From Oceanicella sp. SM1341 (GTDB lineage: Bacteria; Pseudomonadota; Alphaproteobacteria; Rhodobacterales; Rhodobacteraceae), in assembly GCF_003448965.1 (NCBI RefSeq), contig NZ_QRGC01000006.1:62001-126000 (forward strand): 64,000 nt of DNA. Direction: 5' to 3'. Both the position numbers and the translations under genes were made by a program. Under the pieces are notes generated by a model. That model was not told where the DNA came from and did no database searches. It was given only the letters and a program-made list of their open reading frames with translations. Of the stretch, positions 46,050 to 55,522 are shown one piece after another (the first letter of the stretch is position 1; every line of letters begins with the position of its first letter).

Positions 46050-46886
46050 TTACTCCGCCCAGGCTGCGTCGCGCTGCAGGGTGGGCAGCGGCCCGCGGTC
46101 GCCGCCGATGCGCGGCAGGCAGTTGAGCAGGCCGCGGGTGTAGGGATGCCGGGCGGCGTCGAGGCCGGTGGCGTCGAGCTCCTCCACCACCCGGCCGCGG
46201 TACATCACCAGCACCCGGTCGCAGAAGCGGCTCACGAGGCGCAGGTCGTGGCTGATGAAGATCAGCCCCATGCCGCGCTCGCGCACCAGCCCGTCGAGGA
46301 TGCGCAGAACCTCGGCCTGCACGGTGACGTCGAGCGCCGAGGTGGGCTCGTCGGCGATCAGCAGGGCGGGGTCGGGGATCAGCATCATCGCGATCATCAC
46401 CCGCTGGCCCATGCCGCCGGAGAGCTCGTGCGGGTAGGCGTGGAACACCCGCTCGGGGTCGCGGATCTGCACTGCTTCGAGGGCGGCGAGGGCGCGGCGC
46501 TTCGCCTCGGCGCGGCTCACCCGCTCGCGCCGGCGCAGGCCCTCGGTGAGCTGCTCGCCCACCTTCATCACCGGGTTGAGCGAGTATTTCGGGTCCTGCA
46601 TCACCATGGCGATGCGACTGCCGCGCAGGGCGCGCATGCGCCGCTCGGGCAGGGTGAGCAGGTCCTGCCCGTCGAAGCGCATCGCCTTCGCGGTGATGCG
46701 GCCGGGCGGGCGGATGAGGCGCAGCACGGAGCGGCCGGTCATCGTCTTGCCCGAGCCGCTCTCGCCCACGATGCCGAGGCGCTCGCGCCCCAGCGAGAAG
46801 CTCACCCCGCGCACCGCCTCCACCACGCCGGCGGCGGTGTGGAAGCTCACGTGCAGGTCGTCGACCTCGAGAAGGGGCGTGGTCAT
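46050..46886 (-). CDS. Dipeptide/oligopeptide ABC transporter ATPase (DppD/OppD type)
   Basis: A 278-residue ATPase with Walker A GESGSGKTM, Q-loop MVMQDPKYSLNP, signature LSGGMGQRV and Walker B LIADEPTSALDV, followed by ISHDL. The signature has a Met-Gly variation common in DppD. The start ATG at 46886 overlaps the permease stop (ATGA) and has AGGAG nine bases upstream. It pairs with DppF to energise the transporter. Confidence 0.92.
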   Translation of the reverse strand: MTTPLLEVDDLHVSFHTAAGVVEAVRGVSFSLGRERLGIVGESGSGKTMTGRSVLRLIRPPGRITAKAMRFDGQDLLTLPERRMRALRGSRIAMVMQDPKYSLNPVMKVGEQLTEGLRRRERVSRAEAKRRALAALEAVQIRDPERVFHAYPHELSGGMGQRVMIAMMLIPDPALLIADEPTSALDVTVQAEVLRILDGLVRERGMGLIFISHDLRLVSRFCDRVLVMYRGRVVEELDATGLDAARHPYTRGLLNCLPRIGGDRGPLPTLQRDAAWAE

Positions 46887-47785
46887 CGGCTGGCACTCCT
46901 TGGGTCGAGCACGTCGCGCAGCCCGTCGCCGAGCAGGTTGAACCCGAGCGAGACGATGAAGATGGCGAGGCCCGGCATGGTGGCCACCCACCACTGGTCG
47001 AAGAGGAACTTGCGCCCCGACGAGATCATCAGCCCCCATTCCGGCAGCGGCGGCTGCGCGCCGAGCCCGAGGAAGCCGAGCCCGGCGGCGGTGAGGATGA
47101 TGCCCGCCATGTCGAGCGTGACGCGGATGATGACGGAGGGCAGGCACATCGGCATCACGTGGCCGAGGATGATCCGCCCCGGCCCCGCGCCCTGCAGGCG
47201 CACGGCGGCGATGTAGTCCGAGTTGCGCACGGTCAGCGTCTCGGCCCGGGCCACGCGGGCGTAGGGCGGCCAGGCCGTGAGGGCGATGGCGAGCACCGCG
47301 TTCTCGATGCCGGGGCCGAGCGCCGCCACGAAGGCCAGCGCCAGGATGAGCCGCGGGAAGGCGAGGAAGATGTCGGTGACCCGCATCAGCACCGTGTCGA
47401 CCCAGCCGCCGAAATAGCCCGAGACCGTGCCGATGATCAGCCCGAAGACCGGGGCGGTCACCGTGACCAGCGCGACGATGTAGAGGGTGATGCGCGCGCC
47501 GAACACCAGGCGGGACCAGATGTCCCGCCCGAACTCGTCGGAGCCGAGCAGGTAGCCGCCGGAGCCGGGCGGCTGCAGGCGGCCGGCGAGCTCCTGCGCC
47601 ACGGGGTCATGCGTGGCGATCAGGGGCGCCGCGGCGGCGGCGAAGAGCAGGGCGAGAACGATGACGAGCCCGGTCATCGCCAGCGGGTTGCGCGCGAAGC
47701 GCAGCCAGCCGAGCCAGGCCTGCCCGGCGCGGGCCTGCAGGCGCGAGCGGGGGTTGGGGTCACGCAGCCAGGTGGTGGCGCTCAT
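46883..47785 (-). CDS. Dipeptide/oligopeptide ABC permease (DppC type)
   Basis: A 300-residue permease. An N-terminal cytoplasmic stretch precedes the helix MTGLVIVLALLFAAAAAPLI, followed by the GSDEFGRDIWSRLVFGARI segment typical of DppC. The EAA-like loop AAVRLQGAGPGRII couples to the ATPase. Six transmembrane helices are expected. It overlaps its neighbours by 4 bp on both sides. Confidence 0.92.
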   Translation of the reverse strand: MSATTWLRDPNPRSRLQARAGQAWLGWLRFARNPLAMTGLVIVLALLFAAAAAPLIATHDPVAQELAGRLQPPGSGGYLLGSDEFGRDIWSRLVFGARITLYIVALVTVTAPVFGLIIGTVSGYFGGWVDTVLMRVTDIFLAFPRLILALAFVAALGPGIENAVLAIALTAWPPYARVARAETLTVRNSDYIAAVRLQGAGPGRIILGHVMPMCLPSVIIRVTLDMAGIILTAAGLGFLGLGAQPPLPEWGLMISSGRKFLFDQWWVATMPGLAIFIVSLGFNLLGDGLRDVLDPRSASR

Positions 47786-48843
47786 GTGCGGGCCCTCGGG
47801 TCGATCAGCTTGTAGAGCACGTCGGAGATCATGTTCAGCAACACGAAGGTGGCGCCCACGATCACCGTGCCGCCCATCACCGCGTTCATGTCGGCTGAGA
47901 ACAGCGCGTTGGTGATGTAGAGGCCGAGACCCGGCCAGGCGAAGACGGTCTCCGTGAGCACGGATCCCTCCAGCAGGTTGGCGTAGGAGAGCGCGATCAC
48001 CGTGATCAGCGGCACCGAGACGTTGCGCAGCGCGTGCACCCAGACCACGCGCCATTCCGGCATGCCCTTCACCCGGGCGGTGGTGACGTATTCCTGGGAG
48101 AGCTCGTTCATCATGAAGCTCCGGGTCATGCGGCTGATGTAGGCCATGGAATAGTAGCCCAGCACGCCGGCGGGCAGGATGATGTGGGTGAGCGCGTTGG
48201 CGAACACGTCCCAGGCGCCGGCAAGGGCGCTGTCGATCAGGATCATGCCGGTCACCGGGGTGACATCGAGCTCGAAGGTGAACTGGTAGGAGGTGTCGAG
48301 CCGGCCCGGGCCGCCCACCCAGCCGAGATTGCCGTAGAACACCAGCAGCCCGATGAGCCCGAGCCAGAAGATCGGCATCGAGTAGCCCGCGAGGCCGATG
48401 AGCCGCACCAGCTGGTCGACCCAGCTTCCCGGCCGGGTGGCGGCCAGCACGCCCGCCGGCACGCCGAGGGCCACGCCGAAGATTGTGGCGATGGTCGAGA
48501 GCTCCAGCGTGGCGGGAAACACCCGGGCGATATCGCTCAGCACCGGCTGCGAGGTGAGCAGCGAGCGGCCGAAATCGCCGCGCAGCGCGTCGCCAACGTA
48601 GATGAGGAACTGGGTGAGCAGCGGCTCGTTGAGGCCGAGCGCCTCGCGCGCCGCCTCGTATTGCGCCGTGGTGGCGCGCTCGCCGACCACGGCGAGAACG
48701 GGGTCGATCGGCACCACGCGGCCGATGACGAAGGTCACGGCCAGCAGGCCGAGCAGGGTCACCGCGAGGGTGACGAGGAAGCCGCCCACCTGCCGCGCGG
48801 TGCGCAGCAGCGGCGATGTCTCGATGAGGGTGCTTTCAGCCAT
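47782..48843 (-). CDS. Dipeptide/oligopeptide ABC permease (DppB type)
   Basis: A 353-residue permease with an N-terminal helix GFLVTLAVTLLGLLAVTFVIG and the ERATTAQYEAAREALGLN periplasmic segment common to DppB proteins. The EAA-like loop VTTARVKGMPEWRVV is followed by the IPLITVI-like helix. It precedes DppC by ATGA overlap and follows the binding-protein gene by 42 bp. Confidence 0.92.
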   Translation of the reverse strand: MAESTLIETSPLLRTARQVGGFLVTLAVTLLGLLAVTFVIGRVVPIDPVLAVVGERATTAQYEAAREALGLNEPLLTQFLIYVGDALRGDFGRSLLTSQPVLSDIARVFPATLELSTIATIFGVALGVPAGVLAATRPGSWVDQLVRLIGLAGYSMPIFWLGLIGLLVFYGNLGWVGGPGRLDTSYQFTFELDVTPVTGMILIDSALAGAWDVFANALTHIILPAGVLGYYSMAYISRMTRSFMMNELSQEYVTTARVKGMPEWRVVWVHALRNVSVPLITVIALSYANLLEGSVLTETVFAWPGLGLYITNALFSADMNAVMGGTVIVGATFVLLNMISDVLYKLIDPRART

Positions 48844-48885
48844 GAGGGAAACGGCGGGGGCGCGCCGCGGCGCCCCCGGCCATGA

Positions 48886-50490
48886 TCATTTCGTGACCGA
48901 CCAGTAGAAGGCGGAGTGGATCGAGCCGCCGGCGTTGAACCCCTCCACGTTGGCGCGCAGCGCGTTCTGCTGGATGACCTGGAACATCGGGATGAAGGGC
49001 GACTGCGCCTGATGCTTGCGCTGGATGTCGAGGTACATCTCGGCGCGGGTGTCGGAATCCTTCTCCAGCACGGCGGCGTCCACCTCGTCCTGGATGTCCT
49101 TGGGCACGGCCCAGGCGGTGCGCCAGGCCAGCAGGCCGGTGAGCTGCGCCTCGTCCGAGTTGTCGGGGTTGCGGGCGAACGTGTCGGCGTTGGTGTGCGG
49201 GTCGGGATAGTCCGGGCCCCAGCCCTCGAGGGCGATCTGGTGCTCGCGGGCGCGGTATTCGCCGAGCACTTCCTTGCCGGTGCCCACCTTCAGCTCCACG
49301 TTGATGCCGGCCTGGCCGAGGGTGTTCTGCAGCGACTGGGCCATTTCCATGCGGTCCTGGTTGTTGCGCACGGTGAGGGTGAGCGAGAGGTCGGACACCC
49401 CGGCCTCCGCCAGCAGGGCCTTGGCCTTCTCCACGTCCAGCGAATAGGGCGTGTCGGACAGCGCGCCGAGGAAGCCGTTGGGCAGGAAGGCCTGGTGCAC
49501 CTCGTACTGGCCCTTGAGGAAGGTCGAGGCCATGCCCTCGTAATCCACCAGGTACTTGATCGCCTCGATCACCTTCGGGTCGGCCAGCGGCTCGACCTTC
49601 TGGTTGAGGGCGAGATACATGATCTGGCCCTTCTCGGTGTCCTCCACCTTCAGGTCCTCGTTGCCGCCGATGCCCTCGATGTCGACCGGGGTGAGCTTGC
49701 GGGCGATGTCGATGTCGCCCTTCTCCAGCAGCAGCCGCTCGGTGGCGGGCTCGGGCACGTGGCGCACGAAGACGCGCTTCATCGCCGGGGTGCCGCGCCA
49801 GTATTCCTCCTTGGCCTCCAGCACGTAGCTGTCGGCGGGCTTGTAGGTGCGCAGGTAGTAGGCGCCGGAACCGGCGGTGTTGGTCTTGAGCCACTCGTAG
49901 CCCATGTCGCCGTCGGTCTCGTGCTCCATCGCGGTCTGCTTGTCGACGATCGAGCCGATGGTGGCGGTGAGGCAGTTGTAGAAGAACGACGGCGCGTAGG
50001 GCTGGTCGGTCACGATGGTGAGCGTGTCGCCCTCGGCGGTGATCTTCTCCTCCACGTTCTCGGGGGTGAAGCCGAACTGGGTGAGGATGAAGGAGGGCGT
50101 CTTGTCGAGCTTCACGGCGCGCTGCAGGCTCCAGGCGGCGTCCTCGGCGGTCACCGGGTTGCCGGAGGCGAACTTGGCGTCCGAGCGCATCTTGAACGTG
50201 TAGGTCACGCCGTCATCGGCCAGTTCCCAGCTCTCGGCGAGGCCGGGCACCAGCGGGCCGAGGTTGGACGGGTCGAGCTCGACCAGCGTGTCGTAGGTGT
50301 TGTTGAGCAGGTCGCTGCCGGACCACTCGAAGGCCTCCGCCGGGTCGAGCGAGACGATGTCGTCGATCGCGTCGGCGATCACCAGCGTGTCCGCCGGCGT
50401 TTCCGCCATCATGGCCTGCGGTGCGGCACCAAGCAGGAGCGCGGCCATGACGGCCGGCCCCGCCTTCCTGAGGAGGGGGTTGAAGATCAT
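48886..50490 (-). CDS. Dipeptide/oligopeptide ABC substrate-binding protein (SBP_bac_5)
   Basis: A 534-residue periplasmic protein. Residues 1-29 form a signal peptide (RKAGPAVMAALLLGAAPQAMMA), with cleavage probably after AMMA. The cluster-C fold follows with LVIADAIDDIVSLDPAEAFEWS, VTYTFKMRSDAKFASGNPVT and a WGPDYPDPHTNADTF lobe segment that often contacts peptides. The start at 50490 is preceded by GGAG. It heads the operon; the divergent dipeptidase lies 143 bp away. Confidence 0.92.
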   Translation of the reverse strand: MIFNPLLRKAGPAVMAALLLGAAPQAMMAETPADTLVIADAIDDIVSLDPAEAFEWSGSDLLNNTYDTLVELDPSNLGPLVPGLAESWELADDGVTYTFKMRSDAKFASGNPVTAEDAAWSLQRAVKLDKTPSFILTQFGFTPENVEEKITAEGDTLTIVTDQPYAPSFFYNCLTATIGSIVDKQTAMEHETDGDMGYEWLKTNTAGSGAYYLRTYKPADSYVLEAKEEYWRGTPAMKRVFVRHVPEPATERLLLEKGDIDIARKLTPVDIEGIGGNEDLKVEDTEKGQIMYLALNQKVEPLADPKVIEAIKYLVDYEGMASTFLKGQYEVHQAFLPNGFLGALSDTPYSLDVEKAKALLAEAGVSDLSLTLTVRNNQDRMEMAQSLQNTLGQAGINVELKVGTGKEVLGEYRAREHQIALEGWGPDYPDPHTNADTFARNPDNSDEAQLTGLLAWRTAWAVPKDIQDEVDAAVLEKDSDTRAEMYLDIQRKHQAQSPFIPMFQVIQQNALRANVEGFNAGGSIHSAFYWSVTK

Positions 50491-50593
50491 TGGTAGCTCC
50501 CTGTTTTTCAGCGGCGGCCCTGCGGCGCGCCTCGGAGGGGAGTTTGACAAGCCCGGCCCCATGTTGTCCAGATGGTCAGGCAGATTGACTAAC

Positions 50594-50615
50594 GCGGAAC
50601 GCAACGTCGTTCCGC
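50594..50615. promoter_or_regulatory. Inverted repeat between peptide-uptake operon and dipeptidase
   Basis: GCGGAACG (50594-50601) and CGTTCCGC (50608-50615) are perfect complements around CAACGT, 19 bp before the dipeptidase start. It could be an operator for both divergent units. Confidence 0.4.
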
Positions 50616-50633
50616 CTCGGCGGGAGCGATCCG

Positions 50634-51683
50634 ATGACCCAGCCGGTCTTCGACGGCCACAACGACCTTCTTCTCCATCTCTGGCGGGCGGGCGACCGCA
50701 CGGGGCGTGCCTTCTTCGAGGGCCGCGCCGGGCACATCGACCTGGCGAAATGCCGGGCAGGCGGCCTGCAGGGCGGCTTCTTCGCCGTCTTCGTGCCCAA
50801 CGGCCCGGCCGAGCCGGAGCCCGATGACGGCGATGACGGCGAGGTGCTGGAGATGCCGCCCATCGGCACCGTGGGCGCCACCCAGGCCCGGCGCGGCACG
50901 CTGGAGATGGCCTCCATCCTGATCCGCATGGCCGCCGCCCGGCCCGACGCGCTGCGCCTCTGCCGCTCGGCGGCGGAGATCGGGGCGGCGCAGGCGGCCG
51001 GCGCCATCGCCGCCATCCTGCATGTGGAGGGCTGCGAGGGCATCGGCGAGGACCTCGACGAGCTGCAGGTGCTGCATGCCGCCGGCCTGCGCTCGCTCGG
51101 GCCGGTGTGGTCGCGGCCCAACATCTTCGGGCATGGCGTGCCCTTCCGCTTCCCCTCCTCGCCCGACACCGGGCCCGGCCTCACCGATGCCGGGCGGCGG
51201 CTGGTGGCGGAGTGCAACCGGCTCGGCATCGTCGTCGACCTCTCGCATCTCAACGAGGCCGGCTTCCGGGAGGTGGAGAAGCTCTCCGACGCCCCCCTCG
51301 TCGCCACGCATTCCAACGTGCACGCGCTCTCCGCCTCCTCGCGCAACCTCACCGACCGCCAGCTCGACGCCATCGCCGCCTCCGGCGGCGTGGTGGGGCT
51401 GAACTACGCGGTGAGCTTCCTGCGCGAGGACGGCCGCAAGCGCGCCGACACGCCGCTTGCCACCTGTGTCGCCCATCTCGCCCACATGGTGGAGCGGCTG
51501 GGCGAGGGCGGCGTGGCGCTGGGGTCGGATTTCGACGGGGCGCTGGTGCCCGAGGGCATCGGCTCCGCCGCCGGGCTGCAGAACCTCGTGGGCGCCATGC
51601 GCGAGGCGGGCTTCGGCGAGGCGCTCATCGCCCGCATCTGCTGGGGCAACTGGCTCGACCTGGTGAAGCGCACCTGCGGGTGA
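50634..51683 (+). CDS. Membrane dipeptidase-family metallopeptidase (M19)
   Basis: A 349-residue zinc dipeptidase. His9 and Asp11 lie in FDGHNDLL. The bridging Glu is in HVEGCEGIG, two further His in DLSHLNEAGF and ATHSNVHALS, and the metal Asp in GSDFDG. These give the binuclear site of M19 enzymes, which hydrolyse dipeptides, often with a D-residue. It is divergent from a dipeptide ABC importer, which suggests uptake followed by hydrolysis. No signal peptide is visible, so it is probably cytoplasmic. Confidence 0.9.
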   Translation: MTQPVFDGHNDLLLHLWRAGDRTGRAFFEGRAGHIDLAKCRAGGLQGGFFAVFVPNGPAEPEPDDGDDGEVLEMPPIGTVGATQARRGTLEMASILIRMAAARPDALRLCRSAAEIGAAQAAGAIAAILHVEGCEGIGEDLDELQVLHAAGLRSLGPVWSRPNIFGHGVPFRFPSSPDTGPGLTDAGRRLVAECNRLGIVVDLSHLNEAGFREVEKLSDAPLVATHSNVHALSASSRNLTDRQLDAIAASGGVVGLNYAVSFLREDGRKRADTPLATCVAHLAHMVERLGEGGVALGSDFDGALVPEGIGSAAGLQNLVGAMREAGFGEALIARICWGNWLDLVKRTCG

Positions 51684-51751
51684 TGCGGGGCTTGCCCCGG
51701 GGCCGGCGCCGGGGCTAAGCCTGCGGGGCAGTCGCGGAGCAAGGAGAGACC

Positions 51752-52519
51752 ATGCGCAAGGTGTTCATTCTGGGGGCCCACCGCTCCGGAACCTCGAAGC
51801 TCGCCTCCTATTTCTCCGAGGTGCTGGGCTTTCGCGGCTGGGCGGAGGGGCACATCTACCGCCTCGTGCCGCACCTGATGCAGGGCAACCGCGCCATCCA
51901 GAAGACCATCCCGGAGAATGCCTTCGAGATAAACCGCATCGGCAAGCGCACCATCATCGACCACCTGGTGCGCAGCCTCGACGCGCTCATCTCCGAGCAC
52001 CACGAGCACCAGGATTATTACGACAAGACCCCCGGCTTCCAGATGCTCGACGCCGCACCGGTCATCCACCGCGTGCTGCCGGAGGCGCGTTTCATCCACG
52101 TGCGCCGCAACGGCATCGACAACGTGGCCTCCAACCTGCGCAACTGGGAGCGCCGCGGCTTCAAGGACGCCTGCGGCATGTGGAAATCGGCGCTCGACGC
52201 CTGGTTCCGGGTGCAGGAGCGCATCGCTGACCGCACCTGCGAGATCGAGATGGACGACCTGAAGACCGGGAGCTGGCGCATCCACCAGGAGATCTGCGCC
52301 CATCTGGGCCTGGAAAACCGCTGGAGCCGCGAGGAGATCGAGGCCTATTTCGGCCAGGGCAGCCCCACCTCCACCGTGCCGCTCGCCCCCCGGGCCGAGA
52401 CCACGCTGGAGGCGATGGACTGGACGCCCGAGCAGAAGGCGCTCTTCATCGAGACCTGCGGCGAGAACATGCGCCGCTGCGGCTACTGGCCGGCCGAGGA
52501 AACCGCGCCCGGGGCCTGA
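51752..52519 (+). CDS. Sulfotransferase-family protein
   Basis: A 255-residue PAPS-type transferase. The 5'-phosphosulfate loop GAHRSGTSKL is at residues 8-17, and the 3'-phosphate-binding region is RFIHVRRNGIDNVAS. It transfers sulfate to an unknown acceptor, possibly glycan or lipid. It is followed after 24 bp by a convergent second sulfotransferase with low similarity to it, so this is not a recent tandem duplicate. Confidence 0.85.
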   Translation: MRKVFILGAHRSGTSKLASYFSEVLGFRGWAEGHIYRLVPHLMQGNRAIQKTIPENAFEINRIGKRTIIDHLVRSLDALISEHHEHQDYYDKTPGFQMLDAAPVIHRVLPEARFIHVRRNGIDNVASNLRNWERRGFKDACGMWKSALDAWFRVQERIADRTCEIEMDDLKTGSWRIHQEICAHLGLENRWSREEIEAYFGQGSPTSTVPLAPRAETTLEAMDWTPEQKALFIETCGENMRRCGYWPAEETAPGA

Positions 52520-52543
52520 GCCCCCGGCCTGCTGCCCCCGGCC

Positions 52544-53326
52544 TCAGTCGAGCATCCAGCCGAAGCCGCCGGCGCGCACCGCCGCCTCGAGTGCGCCGTA
52601 GTTTTCCACCAGCTCGGAGACCGGCTCGGGGTTCATCCGGGCGTTGGACGGTTTGGGGTCGAGGTCGGTGCGGCCGAGCACCTGGCCGGCGCCGTTCATC
52701 ACCACGGGGGCGAAGCCGCCGTCGGGGCGGAACATGCCCTCGTAGATCACCTCGCGGCGGTTCGGCACGTTGGCGAACATCAGCTTCGCCGCCCGGTCGT
52801 CCTCGATCATGGTGCGGATGCGCATCACGGTCTGCACCGGGTCCACGCTCACCTTGCCCTTTTCCCTGGGCATGTCGCCCTGGTGGCGGGCCGACCATTT
52901 GCCGGTCTTCTTCGCCATTTCCTCGGAGATGTGCATGCGCAGCTTGTTGCGCCGGATCACGTGGAACACCGGGTTGCGGCTCTCCTCCATGAAGCGCACC
53001 AGCCAGGGCACCTGCCCGGTGAGCGGGCCCTCGGGCGGGATGGCGTTGAGCGCGAAGTACTTCAGGTCGATCACCACCGGGTTGTCGCCCGCCTTGCCGT
53101 GCAGCCCGTCGAGGTATTCGCGGAACAGCCAGCCGTGATGGGCGGGGTTCACCAGCCGCGGCTCCTGCGCCACGCGCTCGGCGAGGAAGCCGTAGAAGCG
53201 GTTGGGCCGCTCGATCTCGCCGTGGAAGGCCTCGTCGGCGTTGAAGGCGCCGTATTTCATGAAGAGCTCGCGGAGAACGGTGGTGCCGCTGCGCTGGCGG
53301 CCGACGATGAAAACTGTCTTCTGCAT
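52544..53326 (-). CDS. Sulfotransferase-family protein
   Basis: A 260-residue protein with the PAPS loop GRQRSGTTVL at 9-18 and a VFHVIRRNKLRMHIS segment for the 3'-phosphate. The middle region (DLKYFALNAIPPEG) and the C-terminal half differ from the neighbouring sulfotransferase. The acceptor is unknown. It is transcribed in the same direction as the antiporter gene but 189 bp downstream of it. Confidence 0.85.
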   Translation of the reverse strand: MQKTVFIVGRQRSGTTVLRELFMKYGAFNADEAFHGEIERPNRFYGFLAERVAQEPRLVNPAHHGWLFREYLDGLHGKAGDNPVVIDLKYFALNAIPPEGPLTGQVPWLVRFMEESRNPVFHVIRRNKLRMHISEEMAKKTGKWSARHQGDMPREKGKVSVDPVQTVMRIRTMIEDDRAAKLMFANVPNRREVIYEGMFRPDGGFAPVVMNGAGQVLGRTDLDPKPSNARMNPEPVSELVENYGALEAAVRAGGFGWMLD

Positions 53327-53515
53327 GAATGATCTGTCCGGGAAGTGGATCTTGCGCCCCGGGCGGGGCGGCTCGGCGGGTGCTGTCGGGGCCCTTCGGG
53401 CTGGCCTCGCGGGGCGCGGGGGAGGTTCGAATTCCCTCCCCTGTTACGGCCTGCGGGGGCGGTTTGTCGAGGAAAAGCCGGCCGGGGCCCGGGCGGCGCG
53501 GGGCCGCGGCCGGGC

Positions 53516-55522
53516 TCAGTCCGGCCCGGCGCCGGCGGGCTGGCGCAGGGGGGCGGTGCCGCCGTCGGCCATGCTCTCGGGGCTCACCGGGGCGCCGGCG
53601 GCGGCCGGGACGGGTTTCGCCGCCGGTTTCGCCGGAGCGGAGGGGGGCGCAACGGGGGCCTCGTCGTCCGGGGCGTCGAAGGCGCCGGCGTCGCGCAGGG
53701 CGGCGGCGCGTTCCTTGCGCAGCACCTCGCGCAGGGTCTCGAAGCGCAGCCGGCTCTCGTTCACGTAGGAGGTGTTGAGATGCACGGCCACCCGGCGGTC
53801 CCAGAAGCCGTAGAGATCCTGCACCGTGCGGGCGTCGTGGCGGGCGAAGGCGGCGGTGAGCCGGTCGGCGGCGCGCTCCTCCTTGCCGAGCGAGAGCAGG
53901 GCCTGGCGCGCGGCCTCCAGCGCGGAGTGGAAGGTCTCGCGGATCACCACATCGGCGCCGGCGTCCATCAGTTCGTACTGGTGGATGCGGTCATAGGCCC
54001 GCGCCAGCACCCGCACCGAGGGCCAGTTGTGCTTGGCGAGCTGCACCAGCCGCACCGCCTTCTCGCGGTCGTCGATGGCCACCACCAGCACCGCGGCATC
54101 GGCGATGCCCGAGGCGCGCAGGATCTCCGGGCGCACCGGGTCGCCATAATAGGCCTTCTGGCCGAAATGCCCCACCGCGCCCACGCGCTCGGCGGCGTTG
54201 TCGACCACCACCACGGGCACGCCGATGCCGGTCATCATGCGCTGCACGATCTGCCCGAAGCGGCCGATGCCGGCGATGATCACCGTGCCGGTCTCGTCGA
54301 TCTCGTCGGCCTCGCGCGTGGCGGCGGTGGCGGCGGGGCGGCGCAGGAAGCGCTCGGCCAGCACGAAGAGCAGCGGGCTCGCCAGCATCGACAGCGCCAC
54401 CACCAGCGAGAGCGGGCCGCTCATGCTCGCCGGCAGCACGTTGGCGCCGGTGGAGAAGGCGATGAGCACGAAGGCGAATTCGCCCGCCTGCGCCAGCCCC
54501 AGCGACACCAGCATCGAATCTCCCGAGCCGAGGCGGAACACCCGGGTGAGCAGCAGCACCACGCCGAATTTCACCGCCATCAGCGCCGCGGTGGCGGCGA
54601 TGATCGGCAGGGGGTCGGCGAAGAGGGCGAACAGGTCGAACCCCGCGCCCACGGTGATGAAGAACAGCCCCAGCAGCAGGCCCTTGAACGGCTCGATATG
54701 CGACTCGATCTCGTGGCGATACTCGCTGCCCGAGAGCGCCACGCCGGCGGTGAAGGCGCCGAGCGCGGGGGTGAGGCCCACGTAGCCCATGGCCCAGGCA
54801 ATGCCGATGATCATCAGCAGCGTGGCGGCGGCGAAGATCTCGGTGAGCTGGCCGCGGGCGATGAAGCGGAACACCGGCCGGCTGAGGTAGCGCCCGCCCA
54901 CGATGATGGCGGTCATCTCGGCGAGGATGACGAGGGCGCGCGCCCAGTCCGGCAGCTCCGCCACCAGCGAGCCGGTGGAGATCAGCTCCGCCCCCTCGCC
55001 GGGCGCCTGCATGGCGAGCAGCGGCAGGAGCGCGATGATCGGGATCACCGCGATGTCCTGGAACAGCAGGATGGCGAAGGCGGTCTGCCCGCCGGGGCGG
55101 CGCATCCAGCCGCGCTCGCGCAGGGTCTGCAGCACGATGGCGGTGGAGGAGAGCGCGAGGATGAGGGCGATGGCCAGCGCGTGCTGCCACAGATTTCCCC
55201 AGAACAGCACCAGCGCCCCGGTGATCAGCCCGGCGGTGAGGGTGATCTGCAGCCCGCCCAGCCCCAGCAGCCGCGAGCGCATGCGCCACAGCTTGGCGGG
55301 GTCGAGCTCGAGCCCGATGAGGAACAGCATCATCACCACGCCGAACTCGGCGAAATGCTGGATGTCGGTCGCCTCCTCCCCGGCCCAGCCGAGGATCGGC
55401 CCGATCACCACGCCGGCGATGAGATAGCCCAGCACCGAGCCGAGGCCCAGACGGTTCGACAGCGGCACCGCCACCACCGCGGCGGCGAGGTAGAGGATGG
55501 CCTCGAGCAGGATACCTTCCAT
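53516..55522 (-). CDS. CPA2-family cation:proton antiporter with RCK domain
   Basis: A 668-residue transporter. A Kef-type membrane domain of about 12 helices (residues 1-380, beginning MEGILLEAILYLAAAVVAVP) includes GLELDPAKLWRMRSRLLGLG. A cytosolic RCK/TrkA-N domain follows with VIIAGIGRFGQIVQRM and a VVVVDN strand. The last 50 residues are Pro/Ala-rich. It probably exchanges K+ or Na+ for H+. Its ATG overlaps the stop of the Crp-family gene (TGATG), which suggests co-expression. Confidence 0.9.
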   Translation of the reverse strand: MEGILLEAILYLAAAVVAVPLSNRLGLGSVLGYLIAGVVIGPILGWAGEEATDIQHFAEFGVVMMLFLIGLELDPAKLWRMRSRLLGLGGLQITLTAGLITGALVLFWGNLWQHALAIALILALSSTAIVLQTLRERGWMRRPGGQTAFAILLFQDIAVIPIIALLPLLAMQAPGEGAELISTGSLVAELPDWARALVILAEMTAIIVGGRYLSRPVFRFIARGQLTEIFAAATLLMIIGIAWAMGYVGLTPALGAFTAGVALSGSEYRHEIESHIEPFKGLLLGLFFITVGAGFDLFALFADPLPIIAATAALMAVKFGVVLLLTRVFRLGSGDSMLVSLGLAQAGEFAFVLIAFSTGANVLPASMSGPLSLVVALSMLASPLLFVLAERFLRRPAATAATREADEIDETGTVIIAGIGRFGQIVQRMMTGIGVPVVVVDNAAERVGAVGHFGQKAYYGDPVRPEILRASGIADAAVLVVAIDDREKAVRLVQLAKHNWPSVRVLARAYDRIHQYELMDAGADVVIRETFHSALEAARQALLSLGKEERAADRLTAAFARHDARTVQDLYGFWDRRVAVHLNTSYVNESRLRFETLREVLRKERAAALRDAGAFDAPDDEAPVAPPSAPAKPAAKPVPAAAGAPVSPESMADGGTAPLRQPAGAGPD

